Shown in pieces: positions 1 through 8,788 of a DNA stretch of 64,000 bases. Source of the stretch: CAYQDR01 sp964416315 (GTDB lineage Bacteria; Methylomirabilota; Methylomirabilia; Rokubacteriales; DASRDR01). The DNA is taken from positions 1 through 64,000 of the forward strand of contig CAYQDR010000007.1 of the NCBI GenBank assembly GCA_964416315.1, in the 5' to 3' direction. Each line of letters begins with the position of its first letter. Positions within the stretch are counted from its first letter, which is position 1. The notes below the pieces were generated by a model. The model searched no databases. It was not told where the DNA came from and saw only the letters and a list, made by a program, of their open reading frames with translations. Position numbers and translations under genes: made by a program.

Positions 1-79
1 GGCGAGCACAATGATCCCGAGCAGAGTGCTGTCAGAAACCGTGAGCCCGAACACCAGACGAGCTGAGGAGGCCACAGTC

Positions 80-535
80 ATGACGACGCTACTAGCGCCG
101 CAGGTCGGATGGGAAGAGAGGAACGACCGCGGCGAAGTTGTGTTCGCGGTGGCCACGGTCAGGCTCGCTAACCCTATCGGGGGATGGTTGCTCTGGGGTA
201 GTCAGGATCGTCCAGTGCCGGCGGCGCAGGACCGCGCCGAACCATCGGACTACCGCCCCTTGGATGTATCAGTCACGCTCAAGCAGCAGCGAGAGCGTCA
301 AGAGATTGAGGCGTTTGAGCGGGAGCACACCGCGTTTCTGACGCTCTTGCCCGACCTGGAGTCCAAGTTCCGCGGGCTGTTCGTTGCGGTCCACCGCGGT
401 TCCGTTGTGGATTCTGACGTGAGCCGGGACAACCTCGTGAAGAGGTTTTTTGCTCGGTTCGGCGATGTTCCGGTCTACATCGGCTACGTCGGACAGTCTG
501 CTGTCGCCTATCAGGTGACGCCCTTCCAAATCTAG
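80..535 (+). CDS. DUF5678-like hypothetical protein
   Basis: A 151-residue soluble protein with no signal peptide or membrane segment. The C-terminal third (FRGLFVAVHRG, then VYIGYVG) resembles the DUF5678 pattern of a short beta-rich unit that begins with a K/R-G-x-F/W-V-A-x-H motif. The start is placed at the ATG at 80 because AGGAGG lies 8 bases upstream; an in-frame ATG at 11 has no such site. It is followed 53 bases later by a retropepsin-like aspartic protease gene on the same strand, so the two are probably one unit. No enzymatic function can be assigned. Local G+C is lower than in most of the window. Confidence 0.6.
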   Translation: MTTLLAPQVGWEERNDRGEVVFAVATVRLANPIGGWLLWGSQDRPVPAAQDRAEPSDYRPLDVSVTLKQQRERQEIEAFEREHTAFLTLLPDLESKFRGLFVAVHRGSVVDSDVSRDNLVKRFFARFGDVPVYIGYVGQSAVAYQVTPFQI

Positions 536-588
536 AGTGCCTGCATACACTGCCCCCCTCGGGGGACCGATCCCTGGACCCTGGGTGG

Positions 589-909
589 TTGTCATCTTTC
601 ACTGGAGTGGTGCGAGCGAAAGTGTGCAGGGAATTCTGGGATACGGGAGCCGATTACACCCAGGTTCCCGAAACGGTCGCGCGGAACCTACGCCTGCGGC
701 CAACGGGTCATCGAACGTTCACCAATGCAGACGGCACTCGGACAACAAGCCGGCTGTACGTGGCCAATGTGGAATTTGACGGACGTAGCTTCCCCAGCCT
801 CGAGGTGACCGGCAGTCCGCTCCCGATTGCCCTGATCGGACGAGACGTCTTGAACACCCTGGTCAGCGAGTTCGATGGGCCGTCCCTGAGCTATTCGTTG
901 CGCCCCTAA
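589..909 (+). CDS. Retropepsin-like aspartic protease, small
   Basis: About 106 residues. The sequence shows the single-domain aspartic protease signature WDTGADYT near residue 18 and a second conserved block ALIGRDVLNTL near residue 85, followed by a FDGPSL strand. These match the retroviral-type (gag-pol-like) aspartic peptidase fold, which acts as a homodimer with one catalytic Asp per chain. The start is uncertain: TTG at 589 is used, GTG at 607 is possible, and the frame stays open further upstream. The segment before the DTGA motif is shorter than usual. It sits just after a DUF5678-like gene, suggesting a functional pair. The substrate is unknown. Confidence 0.6.
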   Translation: MSSFTGVVRAKVCREFWDTGADYTQVPETVARNLRLRPTGHRTFTNADGTRTTSRLYVANVEFDGRSFPSLEVTGSPLPIALIGRDVLNTLVSEFDGPSLSYSLRP

Positions 910-957
910 GGAGTTCCAGCAGGTTGTAACGGTACCAGGCCATGCCCGGCTGAAAAG

Positions 958-1644
958 TCACCGCTCCTCCGGCTGGACGGGGAAGCCCGCCCAGACGTTC
1001 GCGAGCCCCAGCACCTCCCGCGAGACGGTCAACGCGTCCCGGGTGCGACGCCACCAGCCATCCGGGTTGTAGCGGTCCTCGGGCGCGTAGCGCACGACCG
1101 CGCGCGGCACTTCGCCGACGACGGCGCGCCACGTCGCCCGGACACGCCGGCTGTGCGCCTTGGACGTCACGAGGATCACCCGGTCGCCGCCGACGCGCCG
1201 CGCCTCGCCGGCGATGAGCCGCACTTCATCCGCGGTGTTCCGCACCCGCGGGTGCAAGACCCGGATCGCGCCCGGCGGCACGCCCAGGCGCTCGAGGACC
1301 TCCCGGTTGTACGCGTCTTCGCCGACGATCTCGATGCCGAGGCGCTCGAGCGCCACCACCTCGTCGAGGACGACTCCGCGCGTGAGCCAGACTTCGCGGG
1401 CCCACCCTGCCTGGTAGAGCCGCGCCGCCTCCATCGCCCGGAAGGGCACGTGCCCCCCCAACACCACGATGGCCCGCGCGGACGCGAGCCCATCCGACGT
1501 GACCAGCCAGTGCCCGAGCCCGGCGACGAGCCATGCCAGGAGCCCCGCCAGGGCCGCCACGACCGCCAACAGGGCCAGTGCCCGCGGCGGCCGTCTCCGC
1601 CGCGACACCCGGGGATCGGGCCTCCGTCCTCCCTCCCGGAGCAC
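958..1644 (-). CDS. DUF218 (YdcF/SanA-like) membrane-anchored protein
   Basis: 228 residues. A basic N-terminus is followed by one membrane segment (about residues 20-45), then a DUF218 domain. The domain shows AIVVLGG at its first strand, a Y-x-x-G-x-x-x-E block (LYQAGWAREVWLTRG), NTADEV and VTSKAHSRR, in the order seen in YdcF/SanA/ElyC-type proteins. That family is linked to envelope polysaccharide and peptidoglycan precursor metabolism, but its chemistry is not firmly established. The GTG start directly follows the stop of the upstream gene, so the two are probably co-translated. The neighbouring secreted barrel-like protein supports an envelope role. Confidence 0.75.
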   Translation of the reverse strand: MLREGGRRPDPRVSRRRRPPRALALLAVVAALAGLLAWLVAGLGHWLVTSDGLASARAIVVLGGHVPFRAMEAARLYQAGWAREVWLTRGVVLDEVVALERLGIEIVGEDAYNREVLERLGVPPGAIRVLHPRVRNTADEVRLIAGEARRVGGDRVILVTSKAHSRRVRATWRAVVGEVPRAVVRYAPEDRYNPDGWWRRTRDALTVSREVLGLANVWAGFPVQPEER

Positions 1645-3141
1645 TCACGACCCTCCTGCCCGGGGCATCTTCTCGACTTCAGTGATCCGCCCGTCCCGGT
1701 GAATGACATACGTCGCGCCCGCCCGCGGGGCCCTCACCACCACGCGCACGCCGGGGAACGGGTCCAGCTCGACCTGCCGGGTCTCCGCGCCGAGCGTGAC
1801 GGCGCGCACCAGGCACCGGTCTGCCAGGCACAGTCCCGACCAGATCACGGGCTCGCGATCGATCGCCGGCACCGCGTAGGTCATCGGCCGTCCCCGGTCG
1901 AGGAACTCCCGGTGGGCCAGCAGCTCGTCGTAGACCGCGCGCGCGTCTTCCACGGACTCGAACGACTCCGCCGGGGTCACGGGGGAGCCCGGGTAGCCGA
2001 GGTTGAAGAGGTAGAGGCCGTCGCTCCCCCGCAGCAGGACGTGTCGGATCAGCTCCCGGTACACGGGCTGGCTCATCCCGAAGCGAACCCGCGGAGCCGG
2101 GTCGTCGGGCACGAAGCGGCTCACATACGGCACGCTCACCTTGCCGCGGGGCTTGTTGGCGTTGGCCGTGCTGACGGTGCGCAGCAGGAGGAAGAAATAG
2201 GTGCGATCGGCCCACTCCTGCGTCGGCCGCTGATCCGTGCCCGAGTGGCGGGCCAGGTGGATGGTGTTGGCGTAGGCGGACGGCATGAGGGCATCCAACC
2301 TGCCCAACGAGCGCGGCGGATAGACGTTCCCCCGCTCGTCCACGAACGGCACGGCGGCGCTCGACGCGAACTCGTAGTAGTTCCCGACCAGGGCGCCCGG
2401 GAACACCGCATGAACCGCGTCCGCCATCACCGCGCTCTGGAGCACCGTCCGCAGCTCGAGGACGTACCGCTGGAACGGGGTCCAGTCGGCGAGCGCGCCC
2501 GGCGGGTAGTGCCGGCGGCACGCGGCCGAGCCTACCTGGGCTTCGTACACGCCGTTCCACGGGTGAGGCAGGGCCTCGTCGTCGAACCAGACGCCGCTCA
2601 CCGCGATGCCCGCGTCCTTGAACGGGAGGAGGAGGTCCCGCACCCGCGCGGCGCTCGGCCGCGGGTCGGCGAGCGGCAGACACGGCCAGAGTCGCTGGCG
2701 ACCCCCGGCGGCGGCGTCGGGGCCGGCGATCCACACCGAGGTATCCCCGTAGGCGCCGCGTTCGATGAGCTGGGCGTCCGGGATCAGGAGGTAGACCGGC
2801 CGCCCCGCCTCCCGCAGCGTCTCGGCCATGGCCAGCGCCCCTTCCGGCGTCCACTCCCAGCCCATCTCGACCGTCGGCACGAAGCCCCGCTCCGCCATCT
2901 GCTCGATCGCGCGGCGCAGCGTGCCGTCCCGGCGCATCTTCACCAGCGCGGCGTCGCGGGGCAGCGGGACGTTCCACAGGAAGAGCGGCAGCCGTCCGCC
3001 CGGGTCATGCCGCATCGGATTGACCACCCGCACGAACGACGCCATGTCCCAGGCGATTGGCCCGGCGTCGGCGGCCGCGGACGTATCGTGCCCCGTGTAC
3101 AGCAGCGACAACGCGCACACGATGCCCAGCACACGCGTCAT
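1645..3141 (-). CDS. Secreted glycoside-hydrolase-like protein of unknown specificity
   Basis: 498 residues from an ATG preceded by GGGAG at a good distance. Residues 1-25 form a signal peptide (hydrophobic LGIVCALSLLY, small residues after it). The body alternates helices and strands and carries FVPTVEMGWEW, GVWFDDEALPHP and LMPSAYANTIH, a layout reminiscent of a TIM-barrel glycosidase with acidic residues at strand ends. I cannot assign it to a named glycoside hydrolase family, so the activity is inference. It lies just upstream of a DUF218 gene and near other polysaccharide genes. It could process surface glycan in the periplasm or outside the cell. Confidence 0.5.
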   Translation of the reverse strand: MTRVLGIVCALSLLYTGHDTSAAADAGPIAWDMASFVRVVNPMRHDPGGRLPLFLWNVPLPRDAALVKMRRDGTLRRAIEQMAERGFVPTVEMGWEWTPEGALAMAETLREAGRPVYLLIPDAQLIERGAYGDTSVWIAGPDAAAGGRQRLWPCLPLADPRPSAARVRDLLLPFKDAGIAVSGVWFDDEALPHPWNGVYEAQVGSAACRRHYPPGALADWTPFQRYVLELRTVLQSAVMADAVHAVFPGALVGNYYEFASSAAVPFVDERGNVYPPRSLGRLDALMPSAYANTIHLARHSGTDQRPTQEWADRTYFFLLLRTVSTANANKPRGKVSVPYVSRFVPDDPAPRVRFGMSQPVYRELIRHVLLRGSDGLYLFNLGYPGSPVTPAESFESVEDARAVYDELLAHREFLDRGRPMTYAVPAIDREPVIWSGLCLADRCLVRAVTLGAETRQVELDPFPGVRVVVRAPRAGATYVIHRDGRITEVEKMPRAGGS

Positions 3142-3338
3142 GCCGCGCTCCCACCAGCGCAACGGGGCCGAACAGCCGACCGGCCCCGAGGCCGACCCTC
3201 CGGCGTTGCCGCGAGCCGCGGCAGCGCTCGCTTGACGACGCGGCCCACGTACCGGACCTCCACCTCGCCCCGGGGGAGTTCGAGCCGCCGCGCCCGCCAC
3301 CGCCAGCGGCGCCAGCACCTTCTCCGCGATGACGGCCT

Positions 3339-3404
3339 TCAGCTCGCGAACCGAATCGAGCTCCCTCGGCCTGCGATCAGAACGTCCGTGCCGGCCACGA
3401 TCAC
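3339..3404 (-). pseudogene. Truncated PIN-like toxin remnant
   Basis: A GTG overlapping the stop codon of the antitoxin gene (GTGA) opens a frame reading VIVAGTDVLIAGRGSS, very like the first strand of PIN-domain toxins (M-I-V-x-D-T-x-V-L-I), but it ends at a stop after 21 residues. Further open but mutually out-of-frame stretches run to about 3140 and look like decayed coding sequence. Coupling to the antitoxin supports a former toxin gene. The catalytic acidic residues further along a PIN domain are absent. Confidence 0.4.
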
Positions 3405-3640
3405 CGCCAGCGCTCACGAATGGCCCAGGCCGCGGCCCGCAGGGCTTCGGCGTGCTTTCCCCGAAGCGTGCCCCGGAGTGCGAGCGCTGCCTTCCGTCGC
3501 CCGGCCGCTTCCGCGACCCCCTTCAGGTACACGTCGAGCGCCTCGGCGATCAGCGCCGAGAACCCCTTTTCGCCACGCCGGGCTGCCAGCTCGAGAAGTG
3601 CCGCCCGGTGCTCGTCCGTCAGCTCGATCGTTGTCCTCAT
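3401..3640 (-). CDS. Ribbon-helix-helix (CopG-type) antitoxin
   Basis: 79 residues starting MRTTIELTDEHRAALLELAA, the canonical N-terminal DNA-binding strand plus helix of CopG/VapB-type antitoxins. A second helix (ALIAEALDVYLKG) follows and then a charged C-terminal helix that would normally clamp the toxin. GGGAGG lies upstream of the ATG at a suitable distance. The partner toxin frame starts in a GTGA overlap with this gene but is broken, so this is probably an orphan antitoxin. It may still bind the palindromes just upstream. Confidence 0.7.
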   Translation of the reverse strand: MRTTIELTDEHRAALLELAARRGEKGFSALIAEALDVYLKGVAEAAGRRKAALALRGTLRGKHAEALRAAAWAIRERWR

Positions 3641-3671
3641 CTGCTGATCCTCCCGCGGCGGAGCGTACATT

Positions 3672-3689
3672 CACGTGCATGCATATGCA
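3672..3689. promoter_or_regulatory. Nested palindromes, possible antitoxin operator
   Basis: Upstream of the antitoxin start lie overlapping perfect palindromes: CACGTG (3672-3677), TGCATGCA (3676-3683) and TGCATATGCA (3680-3689). The stretch is AT-rich for this genome. Ribbon-helix-helix antitoxins usually bind short inverted repeats in their own promoter, so an autoregulatory operator is a reasonable inference. The rest of 3690-3877 shows no gene I can support. Confidence 0.35.
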
Positions 3690-3877
3690 ATCACCCAGGC
3701 TGGGCTCGGGCCGGCCGAGATGCTCGAGACCCACATCACGATGCCACGCGAGGACCAGGGCCCGGCGCCCGCCCCGCGACCGCGCCCGGGCGGCGAAAGA
3801 GGCTGCTTCGGCCCGACCAGCCCGGCGGTGCCCTGGAGCCGACGAAATGACAAGGCGGCGCTTCGGAACCACGCCCG

Positions 3878-5365
3878 TTAGCGCAGGCAGTCCGTGATCC
3901 GCGCTAGAAGAGCGGCGGGTCGGTTATGCCTCTGGAACCCAGGGATCTTCTCGTACGTGTACCTCATCTCACCGGGCGGGCGGCCAAGATCCACGTAGAT
4001 CCTACGCCGACCAGAACGACAATGTGTCTCGATTCGCGCCACGAGCTCGTCGTCGAGATAGAGCCTGTCGAAATGGATATCAGGACGCACGAAGTGCACG
4101 AAATCGTTATTGGAGATTAGGGCTGCCCCAGCTTCGACGACCCGGTAGTGGTCCTCGATCATCCGCACATGACCCGGAAACGTGAGGTTGCCCTTCGCCA
4201 GCGCCCATGCCGGAAGCACCCCGACGTTCCAGGCCACAGAACACACGACGATCCCAAGCCACCACGCCTTTGCCTGCCTGAACGCCTGCGTGTTGAACTC
4301 GAGATAGCTCAGGACGGCGACCACGAACATCAGCGTGCTGGGTCCCAGGATCCGTTCGTCAAACATGTCGAACGCGAGAAACCATCGCAGCAGGACGATA
4401 CTGCTCCAATACGCGCTTCCGACGAGTGCCCAAAAGGCCCATAGGTCCGCCCGCCCGTCTGTGCGTTTCGCACGAGGTCTGAGAACGCCTCGCAGCGCAA
4501 CGAGGTAAAGCACCGCGCTAAGCATCCAGGCAAGACCCCAGACGGCTTTCGAGGCTGCCGTGTTGCCTACATAGTGCGTCACGAGATTGAGCTCAGAGAG
4601 CTGCGCTTTGAAAAGGCCCATCGCAAGCTCGACACTGGTCTCCCGCACCGGACCACGTGGCTGCCCGGTCACGTGCCCCGTCAGGGCGATGTTGACCGCC
4701 AGATATCCCGCATACGATGCGGCAACGCCCGAAGCGACTCCCAGCATCCTAATGCATGCACGATACGCCCGGCTCGTGAACCACACGAGCGCGAGAATGC
4801 TGATGGGCATCAGGGCAAGCAGCCCGTGATACCGGAGGAGAAAGAGGCCAAGCGCGAAAACGCCCACCGCGACGAACCAGCGCGTCCCGCCACCAGCCCA
4901 GCAACGCCACAAAGCAAGGCCGAAAAGCAACAGACCGGCCATGAAAGGGGCCTCCGAGAGGGTTGAGGCACTCAGCGTGAGCATCGAGCCTGTGAGGAAC
5001 GCGGCTCCGTACAGATACCCGCTAGGACCTATGAGCAGGCGCATGGCGCAACAGCAGCCTGCGATCGCGATCAGATTCGCCAGCTTCGAAGCCCAGAAAA
5101 CATCAAGTCTCAGCGCGAACGCCGCGGCGGCGATGAGCGTCGGGTAACCGATCGGCCAGGTGGAGAAATACTCCCCCTCGATGCCCCCCAGCTCGCGACC
5201 GACATAGTACCCGTGGCCGCTCAGCAGGTTCGCCGCAAGTCTCAAATAGTAGGCGGAATCGTGCGACATCTTCCCGCTCGCATCCACGTAAGGAAGAACC
5301 AACACGCTCGAGCCGAGGCCCATGAGCAGGACGATGCCACGCCACTCCGCCCATACGTGCGCCAT
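3878..5365 (-). CDS. GT-C (family 39/83-like) membrane glycosyltransferase
   Basis: 495 residues with about ten hydrophobic segments spread over residues 10-400 and a hydrophilic C-terminal tail. After the first membrane segment comes a luminal loop with KMSHDSAYYLRLAANLL, matching the acidic first-loop motif of PMT/ArnT-type GT-C enzymes. These transfer sugar from a polyprenyl-phosphate donor on the periplasmic side. The acceptor is unknown. Its G+C is clearly lower than in flanking genes (several lines below 60 percent), pointing to separate acquisition. It is transcribed divergently from the heparinase-like gene at 5495. Confidence 0.75.
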   Translation of the reverse strand: MAHVWAEWRGIVLLMGLGSSVLVLPYVDASGKMSHDSAYYLRLAANLLSGHGYYVGRELGGIEGEYFSTWPIGYPTLIAAAAFALRLDVFWASKLANLIAIAGCCCAMRLLIGPSGYLYGAAFLTGSMLTLSASTLSEAPFMAGLLLFGLALWRCWAGGGTRWFVAVGVFALGLFLLRYHGLLALMPISILALVWFTSRAYRACIRMLGVASGVAASYAGYLAVNIALTGHVTGQPRGPVRETSVELAMGLFKAQLSELNLVTHYVGNTAASKAVWGLAWMLSAVLYLVALRGVLRPRAKRTDGRADLWAFWALVGSAYWSSIVLLRWFLAFDMFDERILGPSTLMFVVAVLSYLEFNTQAFRQAKAWWLGIVVCSVAWNVGVLPAWALAKGNLTFPGHVRMIEDHYRVVEAGAALISNNDFVHFVRPDIHFDRLYLDDELVARIETHCRSGRRRIYVDLGRPPGEMRYTYEKIPGFQRHNRPAALLARITDCLR

Positions 5366-5463
5366 GGAATTGTGGCCTACCTGGCGGCGTAACCGTTCAT
5401 AGCCAGCTCAGGCCCTCAGCACCCACCCCTAGCCTCCACTTCCCCCAGGCGCCCCGCCCGACG

Positions 5464-5469
5464 TATAGT
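5464..5469 (+). promoter_or_regulatory. Candidate -10 element (TATAGT)
   Basis: TATAGT lies 26 bases before the ATG at 5495, in the gap between divergent genes. No convincing -35 hexamer is seen; TTCCCC at 5440-5445 is the closest. It overlaps a possible upstream GTG start at 5468, which favours the ATG at 5495 as the true start. Confidence 0.3.
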
Positions 5470-5494
5470 GGTGGGCGAACCGATCCTCCGCGGG

Positions 5495-8400
5495 ATGCAT
5501 GAGTCCATGCGCGGCCGCGACCGTGGACGCCTGAGCAAGGCCCTGGCGAGCCTCGCCGCGTTGCTCATCGCAGCCCTCGTGGTCGCCGCCGCGTCATCCG
5601 AGCGGCTGCCGATCCCCCCGAGCCACGGCCGCCCGTTCCTCCTGCCGCCCCGCGAGCGCGCCCGGATCCTCGGCCTGGTCCGGACGGAGGCCTGGGCCCG
5701 GGCCGAGCTCGAGCGCGTCAGAGCGGCGGCGCAGAAGGGCGACGGCTACTGGTCGGCGTTCCTCTACGCGCTCGAGGGCGACGCCAGGTACCTCGCCGCG
5801 GCCCGGCGGTGGCTCCTCCAGTATGGGCACGCCGGCGGGGACCTCGGCCGGCGGGCGCTCGAGGCGGGGCCGGAGTTCTTCCGAGGCGGCCAGCCGTGGC
5901 TCGGTGACGTCTACTACCGCCTGGACATCGCGGCCCTGGTCGCCTACGACTGGGTGCACACGGGCCTGACCCCCGACGAGCGCCAGACCATCGAGGCGGG
6001 CATTCGCACGTCCGCCCGGTTTCGCATGCGGGCGATGGACCGCTGGACCCAGACCGCGAACCTCGTCTTCAAGCCGACGGTCATGGTCGCCACGGCCGGC
6101 CTCGTCACGGGAGACCCCGAGCTCCTCGCCTGGGGCTTCCATCGCCACCCGGGCTCCGTGCGCGGCGGCTACTTCCCCGTCCTCGAGACGATGCTCCGGG
6201 ACGGCGGACCCTGGGCCGAGGCGCCGATCTACCCGATCGCCCACAAGAGCCTCCTGCTCATGCTCGCCACGTCGCGTCGCCTCCATCTCCTCGACGGCCG
6301 GGACTGGTTCAGCCGGCGCTCGCCCAGCGGCGGCAGCCCCAAGGGACTCCTCGAGTACTACCTCGACACCGCGTACCCCGCCGAGCGCACGGGATACGGC
6401 GCCGGCCAGATCCGGGTGGCCGCCTATGGGGACGGCGCGACGAGCGCCGAGGGCGACCTCTTCCTGGTCAACCCGGCGGGCCCCGGCCTCCACCTGCACG
6501 AGGAGCTGGCCGAGGCCTTCGCGGTCTCCGGGGACCCGCGCTACGCGGCGTTCCTCGCCATGGTCCCGGGGTACGCGCCGAACCTCGTGGACCGCCGCCC
6601 GCTGCTGCCGGACGTACGGCTCCCGGCGGCGCCATCCCGGATCTGGCCCGGCTACGGCCTCGCCATGCTGCGCTCCGACGAGTCGCCCGCCTACTGGACG
6701 AGCGGGAAGGCCCTCGCGATCTTCCAGGTGATGAGCCAGGGCTACGGCCACGACCACCGCGACAAGTTCGGCATCATGCTCCACGGGGCGGGCCGGCTCC
6801 TCTACCCCGACTACAACGCCGTGCAGTACGAGAATCCCGCGATCGGCTGGACCCGCAACACGGTCGCCCACAACACCCTCGTCGTGGACGAGGGCGAGAC
6901 GCGGAACGCGACCCCGACCGGCGTCCGCCACGAGTTCACGCCGGCCGTGAAGTTCCTCGCGACGTCCGCCTCGGGGGTGTACGAAGGCGTGGCGCAGACC
7001 CGCGTCCTGCTGCTCACCCCGGAGTACCTCCTGGACCTCTTCCACGCCACGAGCCCGGTGCCGCACACCTATGACTACGTCCTCCACGCCCTCGGCGCCC
7101 CGCGCCCCGACGACCCCGGTCGCTTCCACCCGTCCGATGCGCTCGCGGCGCGGTACACCCTGCTCGAGGGCACGCGGGCGACGACGACGGGCGGGCAGTG
7201 GGCGCTGGAGTTCGTGCAGGACGCGCGTGCCGTGCGCGACAAGGAGGCGCACGACCGGCGGTGGCTGGAGGAGCGGAAGAAGACGGTCGCGCCGGCGCGC
7301 CACGGCCCGGAGTGGTACGCGCACACGGCGGCCGTGCGCGTGACCATGGCCGCCGCGCCCGACACGCTCGTGGCGCACGGCACCGATGTCCACCAGATCG
7401 GAATGCTCGTCGCCCGCCGCGCCGGCCACCGCGACACGCTTTTCGCCGCGACTCACGAGCCGTTCGCCAACGCCGAGCCGCCCGGCATCACCGGCGTGAC
7501 GGTGCTCGCGCGGAGCCGGGACGCGGTCGTCGTCCGGGTGGACGCCCGGGACTACACGGACTACGCCGCGGCCAGCGTCGGTCCCCAGACCGGCCTGCCC
7601 GAGCACGCGCTCGCGCCGGCGGGAGACCCGGGGATGCGGTTCGCGTTCCGGAACTACGGCTACGTGCGGGTGGCGCGGGAGGGCAGGATCGCGGCGTGGG
7701 GCGGATGGACGGGCCTGAGGCTCCCCGCCGCCACGGGCTCAGTGACGCTGAACGGGCAGCCCGTGCCGGCCCGGCTCGCGGACGGCCACCTGACCGTGGG
7801 GCGCCTGCCGGCGGCGCTCGACCCGCCGCTCGCGACGCCGCGGGAGAGCCCGCTGGTCAGCGAGGTCTCGCCCGCCGTCGCCCGCGTCTTCGAACGGGAC
7901 CGGCGAGCGCTCGTCCTGCGGATCACGAACGGCCTCGACCGGCCCGTCACGGGCTGGATCGAGTTCGAGCCCACGGGCGGCCTCCGGGTCGAGCCCTCGC
8001 GCCCGACCTTCGGGCCAGTCCCACCCGGGAAGGCCGCGGAGGTGGCCCTCACGGTCGTCGCGGCGGACGCCCGTCCCGGCCGCCACACCGTGACCTATCG
8101 CGTCCACCACGCGGGGCCGGGCTCCGGCCCGACCCTCGCCTCGGCGCCCCGGGCCCTGCCCGTGACCGTCGGGCCGGTGCTGGAGCCGGTCTACCGGCAC
8201 CCCGCGCCCGCCGTCTACCGGATCCACGCGCCCCGGTTCACCGCCGAGTGCGAGATGTTCGCCGGCCTCTGCCGCTCCCTCGCCGCCGACGACGGCACCG
8301 TCCGCCTCGACGGCCCCCTCTTCACGTTCTCCGACGGCCAGCAGGAGCTGCTCTCGCCGGCCACGCGCCACGCCTTCACGTGGCCGACGGAGGTTCCCGC

Positions 8401-8788
8401 GCACCTAGTGGCCCATACCTACGACGTGGCCCGATACCATCTGCTCTTCCAGGGTGACCGCATCCTCGTCGGTATGAACCCAGACTGGACGCGCGCTCCG
8501 AAGGTCCACTTCACCATCCCGGGTCACTGGCGCTCACCCGAGCGGCCCCCGCACTGGGCCGAGATTGTCACGGCGAAACAGACCGGCGGCGACCCGCGCG
8601 TCGCCGCCGCCGAGCTCGCCTTCCCCGGCGCCCCGTGGCATCTCTGCTTCGAGTTCCTGCCACCCCAGCCCGTCACGCTCGCCGGCACCGGGCTCCAGTT
8701 CACCCTCGACCCCCTCGCCCGCGACCGCTGGACCGTCGGCTTCTGTCAGCCCGGCGACCTAGACACGTGGCGCTGGAAGCGATGGTGA
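5495..8788 (+). CDS. Large exported heparinase II/III-like polysaccharide lyase
   Basis: 1097 residues. Residues 10-35 form a signal peptide or anchor (LASLAALLIAALVVAAAS). An alpha-helical toroid-like region (about 40-400) is followed by the heparinase II/III-type beta region, with GYGHDHRDKFGIMLHGAG near residue 420 and GWTRNTVAHNTLVVDEGE near 460. These are the His-containing blocks typical of this lyase superfamily. Around residues 780-890 an immunoglobulin-like NEW3-type domain (VFERDRRALVLRITNGL) is appended, then a further beta-rich tail. It probably cleaves a uronic-acid-containing polysaccharide outside the cytoplasm. Its place beside the exopolysaccharide locus suggests turnover of self-made or environmental glycan. 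The start is ATG 5495; ATG 5507 is an alternative. Confidence 0.75.
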   Translation: MHESMRGRDRGRLSKALASLAALLIAALVVAAASSERLPIPPSHGRPFLLPPRERARILGLVRTEAWARAELERVRAAAQKGDGYWSAFLYALEGDARYLAAARRWLLQYGHAGGDLGRRALEAGPEFFRGGQPWLGDVYYRLDIAALVAYDWVHTGLTPDERQTIEAGIRTSARFRMRAMDRWTQTANLVFKPTVMVATAGLVTGDPELLAWGFHRHPGSVRGGYFPVLETMLRDGGPWAEAPIYPIAHKSLLLMLATSRRLHLLDGRDWFSRRSPSGGSPKGLLEYYLDTAYPAERTGYGAGQIRVAAYGDGATSAEGDLFLVNPAGPGLHLHEELAEAFAVSGDPRYAAFLAMVPGYAPNLVDRRPLLPDVRLPAAPSRIWPGYGLAMLRSDESPAYWTSGKALAIFQVMSQGYGHDHRDKFGIMLHGAGRLLYPDYNAVQYENPAIGWTRNTVAHNTLVVDEGETRNATPTGVRHEFTPAVKFLATSASGVYEGVAQTRVLLLTPEYLLDLFHATSPVPHTYDYVLHALGAPRPDDPGRFHPSDALAARYTLLEGTRATTTGGQWALEFVQDARAVRDKEAHDRRWLEERKKTVAPARHGPEWYAHTAAVRVTMAAAPDTLVAHGTDVHQIGMLVARRAGHRDTLFAATHEPFANAEPPGITGVTVLARSRDAVVVRVDARDYTDYAAASVGPQTGLPEHALAPAGDPGMRFAFRNYGYVRVAREGRIAAWGGWTGLRLPAATGSVTLNGQPVPARLADGHLTVGRLPAALDPPLATPRESPLVSEVSPAVARVFERDRRALVLRITNGLDRPVTGWIEFEPTGGLRVEPSRPTFGPVPPGKAAEVALTVVAADARPGRHTVTYRVHHAGPGSGPTLASAPRALPVTVGPVLEPVYRHPAPAVYRIHAPRFTAECEMFAGLCRSLAADDGTVRLDGPLFTFSDGQQELLSPATRHAFTWPTEVPAHLVAHTYDVARYHLLFQGDRILVGMNPDWTRAPKVHFTIPGHWRSPERPPHWAEIVTAKQTGGDPRVAAAELAFPGAPWHLCFEFLPPQPVTLAGTGLQFTLDPLARDRWTVGFCQPGDLDTWRWKRW

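Noticed and set aside
3671..3853. A 60-residue minus-strand frame upstream of the antitoxin
   Set aside because: No ribosome site, no recognisable domain, and it overlaps the likely operator region.
1153..3897. A 914-residue plus-strand open frame
   Set aside because: It is rich in Arg, His and Pro, runs antisense to genes with clear domains and is a GC-rich shadow frame.
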